Of a stretch of 64,000 nt of DNA, positions 37,201 through 49,200 are shown piece after piece; the first letter of the stretch is position 1; each line of letters starts with the position of its first letter. The DNA is taken from positions 9,764 to 73,763 of the forward strand of contig JTDE01003526.1 of NCBI GenBank assembly GCA_014338405.1, written 5' to 3'. This DNA comes from Paragonimus skrjabini miyazakii. Its lineage: Eukaryota > Platyhelminthes > Trematoda > Plagiorchiida > Troglotrematidae. The notes under the pieces are model-generated. The model saw only the letters and a list, made by a program, of their open reading frames with translations. It was not told the DNA's origin and ran no database searches. The translations under genes and the position numbers were made by a program.

Positions 37201-40200
37201 ACTGAGCGCACGCTATTTTTAACCAGCACTAGTTTTAGGCATAGTGCGTGTCGATGCTATACTTGCGCCCGTCTTCTCCGAATCAGGCCCGGTCTCAGAC
37301 AGACCACATAGCTGTTAGTTATAGGTGGCGGGGTCCCATTTAGGAGTGTCGTTCTTATTGGAGCACGTACTTTGATTTAGATCATGTGTTGGTACGTTGT
37401 TGCTTCATTCTTACTTTTGCTGGGCAACGACCCAACCGACAGCAACAACTGACCGTTGAGAAGCTAGGCATACCGTTGGTAAAGCATAAGTACCAAACCA
37501 GCTTAGAAAGCTACCTTGGAAGTTCTCATTCCGAAGATCCTAAAAGCTGCTGGATTCAAATCTCACAGGCAATTTATGAAGCCGATACTGTGGCATGCGA
37601 TACGGGGTGCATTGGTTGAAGAAACATTGGATCTCGATGACATCCCTAGAGTTGTTAGAAGCTAGACGGAACATTCCTCCTCGTAGTTCATATAACAATT
37701 CTAGAAGAGATATCCGTGGGAAGCTGAAACGTAGCATAAACGCTGATCATGGGGCTTGGTTACTGGAGAAAGTTAAGGAAATGGATATCACTTTTGTTTC
37801 GACAAACAATGTTAGATGCTCCTTCATGCTTTGTTGAATATTCTTAAATGTACTTTTCTGCTTTAACTTGCAGGGTTTCAGCAAGACTGCTATGATTACA
37901 TAGATTTTTTGTTAGCTGGTGATGTTTTTGAGGTTGACTCGTTTGTCTACTTGGGAGGTTGCATCAGTGGCGCCATAGATATTGGGAATAAAATGGTACC
38001 TGAGTTCGATCCGGCATGATTGTCGTACAGCTTTCCCCTGGTTTAATGGATCCGGACTGTTTTGTGCACAGCTCTGGACGAGTTGTTTATCCATTGATGG
38101 TACCTTATATAAGATATATCCGACTGTGTATAGCAAATGCGCCGACATCCGAATTCAGTAATTGGACGGTCAGAGTGCTTCTGCCTTTCGACTTTTTCCG
38201 GATTGTAGAAAGACTGCATCTATAGAAAATAGTTCTGCCTTGTTTAGTCTTTCATGTGATCAAATTACGTGTTGTCATCTGGTTGTCCACCTCACCGTGT
38301 TAAAGTTGTATATCGTGCGCATACGGATATTTCTTTATAACGTTTGATTTATTACTATTATTCGGTGGGTTTTAATGCTAGCTTACTTTATGAATACCGA
38401 TAAATTTCTCATTCTGCAATCTACCTGTGGCAGGCAAAAAAGTTTTGCACACCTTAAAATCGATCAGTACACAAATGATCACGTGTTTTGTGCATTTTAC
38501 ATTTCCTGTGTCCTTGAAGTAAATTTAACAGATTTCTAACCGATGCATCCACTGAACCACTAATCGCTTAAATGTGCTATTTCCTAGTAACCGGTCCTGG
38601 TAAAAATTTGAAATAGAAGTTGACTCAGGCAGATAAACCGGCATCCGTTTCGAAATTTGCCATCTGTTGAACGAGCAATATTTGACAACTTAATTTTGTG
38701 CGATTCATTTGAAAGACTGTTTCAGATTTCTCTATATATGAGGACTCCTGTTTCAGCTTTAGGCAACTCTATCAAATTCACGTGACACTTATTTGAAGGC
38801 TCTAACTAGTGTCATACCTGAGTAACCGTTCGTTTAATGGGCAAATGACATGTTTACATTAATGTTAAGCTTAAATTAAATTAACTAGCACTACGCAATG
38901 AATTCAGTGAAGAGAAATTAATGTACACTGCCATCAGTTTACCGCATGGCATGTTACATTTCGGATTTTGACCCGTCGTTAGACAGAATAATCAAATTAA
39001 CAATTTGAGGCTCACTCTCTGTTGTGATCCTAATCAACCTCTGATTTATCACACTCATCTAGGTAGTTACAGCTGCATTGTGGAATCTAGATATCCCTGT
39101 GATTTCGGACGTATAAACGTTGATCGGTTTGTGATGTTTTCTCTAAGCACAGCTGCTTTCAATATTTAAATCTTAAAGTCACGATCTAAGGGAATCTTGA
39201 TCAACATGTTTTCCACTTCCGTACCTTGTCTTCAGTTTATCCTGTATGACAGCGGTATATCACTGATTGATAGTGATGCTTTATTGTTATACAATCTTTT
39301 TAAGAAAACTGTTCTAGCTTAGAGATAAAAATGAAGGGAGTGATCTAACTTGCTTTATAGTGTACTCTTATGTTTAAACTCAAACAATCCACGTCAGTAC
39401 ACTGACATCTTGCTAGCATACAAATAAGCTGCAATTGAGAGTTAAATAACATTCACATGACAGCCTTCTCATGAGTTTCATTTCTTCGCTTTACTACTCG
39501 TCCTCACATTACATATAATCTAGTCAGACAACAATGATATTCGTTCTACTGAATGTGATTAACCGTTATCACTGTTAACGCCCACGATGAACGGCGAGCA
39601 NNNNNNNNNNNNNNNNNNNNNNNNNNNNNNNNNNNNNNNNNNNNNNNNNNNNNNNNNNNNNNNNNNNNNNNNNNNNNNNNNNNNNNNNNNNNNNNNNNNN
39701 AATTCATCGATGTTTACATCCAGTTGCACACATCGGACTGCATCAACGGGGCAATAGGTTAAAAGACGGATTTTCGGCTGTAAGCATTGATGAAGCTCAG
39801 TCATCTAGTCCTCCAAAATACATAGATTCAGACAGTTAGGATATGTATTAAGAAAGCCAGTCCACCTGACTTGTGACTGGAGACCTTACGGATTACGACG
39901 CCTAGTCGGGTGTACGATGCTGCTGCTTGAATTAACTGTCTACGAAGTAGTGACGTTCAGTGAAGCGTGACATCTATTTAGCAGTGTAAACAACTGTTGT
40001 GATCCTACCGCTGATGGTGATACGGCGTCTAGCCGACACAACGGAACACAATCTGCAGCGTCCAGCCCACCGAAATTGTCTTCATCGTTCTCAGGTTATC
40101 TCTTTTTCAACCTCTGCCTTAAGCTTACCGGCTGCGGCATCATCAAAAGTGTTTAGTGGGACAAACATGACACGCATTCATTTGTTTCGTCTGTTGTCAC

Positions 40201-43200
40201 TGGCCTTTTACTTGAGATTTTCATACCGTTCTTATTCCCACCACGTGACCCGTTTGTATTCATTATACTTGATCACTGACAGCCTTCATATTCCTAGTAA
40301 AATCTGTTGTTGTTGCCACACTATAGTAAATGCAGTCACTGATAAAGAAAGTTCCAGATTTCCTTTCATTGTGTGCCTTCCTACAAATAACACGGTAACT
40401 TAGTTTATGTGAGTGACGTCTGCCTGATTACTGGTGATCAGCTATGGCTAAATCTTTATCTGGCTAACAGTACAACATTTACAATCAACACCAACTCCGT
40501 CCGGAGTTTCTCAGGCATTCTGCCTTCGGCTTAACTGGGTTGACTTGAATGCGCAACTTCGCCTCTCTCTTATCTCGCATTCTGGCCACGATTTGTTGGA
40601 CGTATGTTTCAAACTCGGCGTTCTCAGTATGTGTTAGTTCCTTCAGTATCATCATGGTGCTGTTTTGCTCCGTTTCTAAATTTTCGTGCGCGTCCACACG
40701 TCCTTCTTGTTCAAAGCTTGACGCTTTAACGAAGTTCCCGTAATGTTGGTGCGATGTCGTCGCAGAATCGACCAATATTGCCTGGGGAATTCTAAACGGG
40801 CGGACGCGTTACTTCAAAAACCGAATTGTTGCGTCCGTCTCCGTTCGATCAAACAGTTCGATTCATTATTGTACATTTTTCGCACGTGGTCGGTACACAC
40901 AACTGTGTTGTATTTAGCCTGGTGACGAAACACTGTAGACCAACATGTCTGCTACAGGTTCTTCTCATGTATAAACCGGCTATGAATAACGAACACAGAA
41001 GATGATAATATCATTTCGTATATTCTCTTCACTTGCTACACATAACGGTGGTGAACCCCAAAATAACGAATCGAATGAAGCTCATAAATCAAGTCCATCT
41101 ATACACCAGTCTGTCATTGGTCAAAACCAGGGCAAACGAGGGTTCAGGGTCAACAACTTATGCACGCCGATGACTGGTTTGTTGCACATGACAAACAGCA
41201 CCTCCAGTGAATTAGGGATGGCCGGCTGGTTGTGACACATCAGTACACGGTAAAAGCGTTTGTCGGATCGACCACATGACTGATCTCCAGTAATCAGTTG
41301 GTGATCGACGAAACCGACTTGCACCGTTTGATGGAGCCACGTCTGGCTACGCCACGCACTATATCCTCGATACGTTTGAGGACATGTTCCTTCATCCTAA
41401 GGAGTAGGCGTCGATCAGTTGTACTGACGTAAACGTTGCGGCAGCTGCAAATGAACTAATAAATACAGTAGTATTGTAGCGAAAAGGCGTCCAATAAAGC
41501 ACAATCTTTATTGTCCAACTCGCTAGTTACCATGCCACACGAGCGCTCGCGATTTTGAGTCAGAATTCCAGTCCACAACACCCCCCCTGGTTTCCGCTCG
41601 CACGTCTTGTGCACTTCTACCCGGTTTAGGTGTGTGATTGGCGCCTTCTACCCGGGGGTTTTCTGCCTGCTATTCCTCGTCCGTTGATCCGATTTCCTTG
41701 AGCGATAGCTTGTCCGATCGCTCGTGCTGTCCTCCGTCTGTCTCCTGTAGGCTTTGAACGTACTCTACAGCCGTGTCGAGATATTCCTGAGAGTGTTGGA
41801 ATAATCACGCCTTCAATTTGGTCATCCATTCTATTTCGGCTGCCACGTCTCGCCCGTCGGTCCGATCCGGTCGAACGATGACTCATCCGGTCGCCCACGC
41901 CGTTCTCCATCCGCTCACCGTGGGTTTTTGAACGCACCTCCCCCTGTGCTGGGGTATTCCGCCGAGAGCTGGAATGCTCGCACTTCCTGCCTGACAATCC
42001 CCCACAGTATGTAGACAGTTCTGGAATCCGCATCTTCCTCTGAGTCAGTGGTGCGACTGAGTAGCCGCGGTACACCTACACCGTACGTCTATTGAATGGC
42101 CTGCGTCAGCCGCTGCGTTAGAAACAACATATCTCCTTCATATGGTAATTGTGTGTACACAGGTTTATTCGGAACAGATGTTTCTTATGGGTTCAGTACC
42201 TCTGGCTTGCTATGAAAGTCGATAAAATCCAGCGGGTAACCATTAGAGGTTAAAGTGTCACGGACAAATTTCAAATCTGTATCAAGTGTATCACGCGTTC
42301 ACACAGTTCACGTTCTGTAAAACAGACATCGAACCAGCGAGCGTTTTTATTGGATGGATGAGAATCCGTTAAATTTAAATAGTGTTCATCCCCAGATGGG
42401 CTTACAATGTACCGAAGGACGATACACTGTATTGCCTTCCGGTCGCTTAATGATGATATCCAGAAATTCGGCATATTTTCTTTTTCATACTCAGATGACA
42501 ACGTTAGGTTTGGGTGTAAAGAGTTCAGTAAACTCAGTAGTTTCTCTGCTGTCTCTTTATCTTAGTCGGATACTATTGTCACTAATATATCGTCGATAAA
42601 CCTGAATATCATTTATTTTGTTCGCGAGGCAGAGCTCAGTGGTGGACATAAATCATTCAGCCAAAATCGGTTTAAAAGTCTGTGGAAATGTGGAAACTAT
42701 CGTCAATGTATGGTAACCAAAATCCCCTACTACTGACTGGTAATCCATACGACTTCCATTAGATCAACGTCACGATCTATGTGTCGACCGACAAAGACCG
42801 TTATGGATATCAATAGGCGAATGCAATTGCGTGAAAATGCGACTTGTCAAGATCGAAAGCTGTTTTCCTTTCACATCTCAGATCTCATAACTGGTCCTGA
42901 TAATCTTTTACGGAGATGATTTTTTTTCTGAGCTCATAATTGTGAATTGGCAAAGTCGAATTGCGATAGCCTCCGCGATGACCAGAATACGAAACTTGAC
43001 TTCTTTGGACTGACGACTACTCAATCGGTAAATGGGCTGGAAAGCCATTTTCGGTGGGACCTGGTGCCCTAAGTCAGTAGGGTGCGTCAGATTTGCACTC
43101 GAACTGAACTTAACCTCGTCCGTGGTCAACCGTCTAGAATGGTGTTTACGTGTCCTTTGAGAAAAGCACCTGGTTGTGCAACCGACGTGATCTGTTCCAC

Positions 43201-46200
43201 AGGAACATGTGAAAGAGTAAACCCAAAATGAAGTGCTGCATTTAGGCAACGCACCTTCGAATTGTATGTAAACTGCCTGATCGAGTCTGAATGAGCTTCG
43301 TAGTTATGCTACACTGTAGGCCTTTTCATTTGCGTTACTTGTTTTATGAGTCATCAGTTAAGCCAACACTTCGCCTTTATAGGCTAACACCATATAAATC
43401 AACTTCTTTTTCGCAGGTGGGAGTTTAAATCTAGATACTGTCAGTTCGATGTGTTCATCAATAAAGTTTACGGAGTTGACGTTCTCCACGAATGTCCTCC
43501 GTAAAAGTATCATTTCTGTTTTAATCGTGTCATCAGTGCATGTCTTCATATATCTGTATATCAAACTACAAACTAGGTTTCATTTCTGTCTGAGTGATAT
43601 GTAACTAAAAAATGAATATACTGATCCCACTTCTGCAACTACTTCTCCGATGATGAATAACCGAAGAAACACAGTTCGGTAAACATTTTTTTAAATTTTT
43701 GATGAGCTTATGATGGTATTTGAAACGTTAATACAAGAGCGTTACTTTCACGTTTGGTCGTCCCGTATGCGCCGAGACTCAAATTATGTTTGCTATGTTG
43801 CGCATTTTGTAGAAATTTCAGTTAGTATTGTTCACTGCATTCCGATGCTTGTGTTCAATTGTTTCGTCCGCTTCATATCTCATTAATACAAACAAAGGGG
43901 TATACCCGCACATTACTTCCGGAAAAGTTTGAGCTTTATATTTTGTGTGTTTTCATCCACTAATTTAGTGTAATAACTCGACATTTCAGTCATTTCGGGT
44001 GTCCAGAACGTTGTAGTCGAAAATACGCTGACCTTACTCCTAACATTGTGTTACTTCTTTCAGTCATTGGTTCGGCCTATTTGAAGAAAGATCTCGAGTT
44101 CTTTAATTAGTTCCCCCTACTCGCCGACAATCTATTCAAACTTTCAGAACTACTGGTGTCCGCTCCATCCAAGTTGCTCGATACTAGACAAGCAAACCAA
44201 TTTTTCACGAGTTCCGCCCTTATTCTGTTCGTTTCTCGTTCCGTTGTTATTCGCAGGGCTAGAGTCCACTATGTCCTTGACATGCTTGCTCGTAATTGTA
44301 AGTTAGCACACGGTTTCATTGCATGCCACATCTCTGAGCTGATAATTAGAAACTGTGATCTCGGTCTATCATTGTTTTCGAACGGGGAACATTTTTCCGT
44401 TATTGCTCACTCCCATGTGTTTTCCTTACTTTGTGTTGCCTGTCACCTTGACAACGTATGCATACGTGCATATAACGGTCGCCGTAGTTACACGATTTGT
44501 TATCACGTTTGATATCGTTAAATGGTCACGACTGGAGCAAACACTCCGATTTATCAAGGCCATTTTGGAGAGGGCGTGTTGTTACAACAACGGGAAAATG
44601 ATCAACCAGGTTAAGTGTCTAATTCGAAGTGTGCTTTTTTTTAGGCTAGTTGATTCTAGCTCACGCCAGCTGATCCCCTGATTCATTGATAACCTCCAAT
44701 GAGAATGTGATTTCGAACATCACAGGGGAAGAACAGCTACAAAACTTAGTACATATGTTCGTAATGTTATTTTGGTTTCTTCAAGTTGATCGGCCATCTG
44801 GATCATTTTGATGTAGTGTGAGGCTTCTTGCGTTGTGATTAACAAGTCCGGGTCTGTGAAAGTGTGCTCATCTCATGATTTCCCCTCCATGTCTGAGTTG
44901 TATTCTTTTGCATGTTCTAATTTCACATTTTTGTGGTATATTTCTTATTCCTATGGTCCTTACCATTTCTGAAGGGAACCTTTATGTGCATTTTTCTTTC
45001 TGTATTCTATACTGTTTTAATGCTTTTCGCCCGCCCCCTCGCACACACACACACAGAGTTAAGGATACATCAACATTATAGGCTTCTCCTAATTCATACA
45101 GTTGCAATAGTTTATCACATGAAAACACACGCTTTGTATACACCTAGTATACCCAATGTAACTGAAGTGATTTCTCACTTGATTTTTAGGTGATAATCGT
45201 GTGTTCCTTAACACAGGCTTCCTTGATGTTCTGAGCGTAGTTTCAGTCGTAGTAGAGTGGGATGCGCTGTTGCTATTGTGTTTGTTATAGATCGCTTCCA
45301 ACTCAGTGTGTTCTTGTGTCATCTACCACTGAGCATCGCAATCCGCGAAACTGTAGACCTTGTTACGGAAGGCGTGAGTGACACGCAGTCACGGTTGTAC
45401 TGATTTTATGGCAGCTGTCCTTTTCTGTGTTGCAAAAACTTGTCTCACGATAACCTTTGTGAATAATATCTGAATTCACGCTGCATCGGCATCTTAGTGC
45501 CGTTTCAAAAAGTCGTACTGAAACGCCATCAAATTTAAATCCCACTTTTATATATGAGATTAGTTGTCTTCATAATCGTGCTTTTTGGCTAGATTTTGTT
45601 GTTCTATACTCTGGCTTTCCTAGATTATTAAGCCAAAATTACAATGACTTGACGTTCATCAATAAAGTGAGTAAACTACCGTAGAAACTTAGGCAGTTTT
45701 CCTTAAATAACGTTGTGTTGTGTAGCCCTATTTTTCAATCAACTTCGCTTCAATAGGACCTTCATATCTAAGTTACTGGTCTTAATTTTGTGATTTGTAG
45801 TCTGTCTTTCTTGGATCTGAGTGGTAAGCCGAGTAAATAATCAGAATAAAATTTAACTCCTACTTGATTTTAGTAGATTTGGATAAAGTGTTACATTACC
45901 ATTGTCTGACCTCGTTGTTATTGTCAGCTAACCCCTACTGTTGCCCTATAGTCCCATTAGTCTGGCTTACCATCAAGTATTTCGGAACCATCGTTTTGTG
46001 AGTGAAAAAAAAACTAAGCCGCTCCGTGTGAACATCACGGATGCTGAATAGGAAGCGTTTTGAAGGACGATGCTGATAATACACATTATTCCAAAGATGA
46101 ATCTTTGAAATTGACCAACAGCATGCAATGATTCAAATTGAGAAGGTTTTACCACGAGTTTTAGGGGGAAAAAACCACTTGCTCTTACGGATTAAAGTAA

Positions 46201-49200
46201 TAAACGGCGCGAGCAATCCAAAACGTTAACAGTATGCACACTTAAAGAAAGAGCGAGATTCACTTTACTAATAAAAGAATGCTTTAGTTTCATCGTTCAT
46301 TTTATCTCGATTGTGAGACGATACTTCGCGATTTGGCCCAAGGTGATTTGCAGCACTTCTTTCGACAGAGCAGTTGAACTGACGATAAGCACTAGTATTC
46401 ATCCATCAAAACGCCATGTATTGATTCGCCATCATCTATCGACAGTTTGTCAAATAACCTGCCATCAGGACACGTTAGTAAGCTTCATCAACCATTTAGC
46501 ACAGTCCTATTACCGATTTTGTTCCCCAGGGTTGTCAAAATGCAAGTGGGGAAAAACGCGATTTTCGAACTTGTCACCTACTGTTCTAGATCTGTGTGTT
46601 ATTGAGGTTCATCGTTACCTTAAAAATCAGCTTTTTTAAACTGAATTACTTACACAGTGCAACTGGTAATTTTTGATCGTCTTAAACGATACCATAGAAG
46701 CCGGTTGCATTGTTCAGCTGATAGACTCCTTATCTCAAACGTTATCGTGACTGACCAGAAAAACCAGGGACGTATGGGATTGTTAACAAACCACACCAGA
46801 CACCCTTTTTGGTTACAAATTACTTTTTTATTTCTATGAAGTACGCAACTGTTTTTAAAGATTTATGATTGTCACTTTCTGCACGATTCCTGTTAGCAAT
46901 ACTTGGGAGTATGAGATTTTTCGAAACCAATGTGCAACTATGGTACAAACCGGAAAGGGAAATAATCACCGGTCTTCATGGTATGCGAAGTGAACCTTAA
47001 CTTCTCATGTACGTGAGTCATAATAAACTCATTGTGACACGATGCTGCACGAGTTTGAGCGATCGGTGTACTTGGAGCGTCAGTTTTGATCGTTTTCCTC
47101 GTCTTCTACGACTAATATCATGTGCACAACAGTGATCGTTGCGGCACATGGTAGCCACATCATGAATTTTTGAAATAGGGTTCAAGCTATGCTTCCTGTT
47201 AAAAGCTAGACACCGCATTTTTGACTACTCTAAAGTGTCTGCCATGAACTGGCCATTAGTTTATGCGGTCATTTCTCAGTGTGAACACGACTTCTTTCTG
47301 AATGCGTGCACCCAATAAAGTGTTGCGCTGTGACTTACACCTTCATTAAAGTCACCGTATTGTGAGCTACGAACGCGGATGGCGCAAAGGTTAGTTATTC
47401 AACGCATGGGTTATGTGTTTCAACAAAACAACAAACGAAAACACTCTTCTACGTACAGTACTAGGCCCAGACCGTCTCGGTCGTCACAGATGCCCGTGTT
47501 CAGTTCCTTTGCGTTCATTTACTTACCAGGAACCATTTCATGCGATGCTGCACTCCGATGTTTACTCTTGTATTTCTTCTGCGACTGCTTCAATGTCAAA
47601 ATATGCTCTGACCTCACTGCTGAACAACAGTAGTGTAAGTAGTATCGTACGACCGCTCGTCCTCACTACACTCCTTTCCCTGCTAAGATTATTCCGGCTT
47701 CAGGAAAAGCGTTTCAGGTTTTCTTCGTTCTCTCGTCGATCTGCGTACCGGCCTCGGGGGCGTCGGTGTTCTTGGTATGCATTCTCTTCTGCTCGGAATG
47801 TAATACCATTTTCAAAGCTGGCTTCCTTGCACTCGATGTTGACTTTTCTCATTCTTAAGCAGATACACCGAGCCACAGCGGTCCACTACGACATGCGGTC
47901 CCCTCCACTTTGCCAAGCACTTCCTAAATCCGGGTCCTGTTGCATCCGGACTCCGCCGGTCTCTGTATTTGACCTTCTAACCAATTTCAAACACAGCACT
48001 TCGACCAGTTAACCTTGTCGTTGACTGCTCCTTGGAAACTTCTTGCGCGTTCGCCCAATTTTGATTGGCCACTCTCCGCGCTTCTGCTAATTCACGCGTG
48101 CTTATCCGTCCGTCTCCGTATAAACCAATTCCCTGATCGCCTGGCAGGTGTGGCACGCGTCCGTACATTGGCTCGGACGACGACTTCGTCGTCCCTTGAG
48201 GCGAACATCGGTGGGCCGACAGAATCAGTGGTTATGTTTCCCCCCAGCTTCCTCTCTTCGCCGCCAGCCATTCCTTGGTTGTGCGGTTGTTTCTTTCCGT
48301 CAGTTCTTTTGTTTGAGGATGGTATGGCATCGTCCGAATTTTCTTGATTCCCAAGCGCTCCAAACCGTTTCGAAGCAGGAACCTTGATCAGTCGATATGC
48401 TTCCCGGTATTCCATGATCTGCAACGATGTGTTCCATTACCGCCCTGCATACAGTGCTTGCACACTGACCGGGTATAGTGGTTTCTTCGATCTATCTTGT
48501 GAAATGTTCAGTCATGAGTGTGATGTATTGATTTCCAGAAGTGTTTACTGGAAAGGGGCCCATCGCATCTACCGACCATAATTCCCCATTTTCACTGATC
48601 GGACTGGGTTATGTAGGATACTGAATGGAATAGTTAATGCTCTTCAGCAGCTGACATTACCGGTATGCCCGCACCTAAGTGTTCACATCATCTTTCATTC
48701 CCGGATAGTATGCCCTTTGCTTCAGCATTTAGTAAGTTCGATGACATCCCGTATGAGTCAGCTGATGACATTCCTACACAACTGTCGCCCTCAACTCTGT
48801 CGGTATAACAGGCACGCTTATTCCCCCTCGCAGTCGGCGCATTAGAATTCCCGCACTATTCAACTGCAAGTCTGACCAGTGCATTCGGAATGCTCTCACC
48901 TCCGGATTATTTGTGGCATTCCCTCTACGAACTGGTCTGTCAGCATGCGTTGCTCTGAGTTCTGATCCAAAGTTGGCCCGCAGTGACAAGTCATATACAA
49001 GAGCGCCGCGTCTTCGTTCAAGCCGGACGCCCGTAAACTGCCGCATTGCCTCCTGGCAGTCAGTGTGGGCTACCGTACCCGGTGAGCAGAGCCTCATTCG
49101 CGGTGGCCCACTCCAGTTTCGCGGGCCCTCATCGCGTCGCATCTTGCTTCGTCTTGCTCTTGAACAGCATCCACAGGGCCGCCAGCTTCGCCCAGTCAGT

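Noticed and set aside
39559..39804. 81-codon frame spanning the gap
   Set aside because: It exists only because the unknown bases are read as open codons.
41626..42075. 149-codon Arg-rich protein
   Set aside because: The composition follows from local high GC; no domain is recognised, and the adjacent purine tract points to a retroelement.
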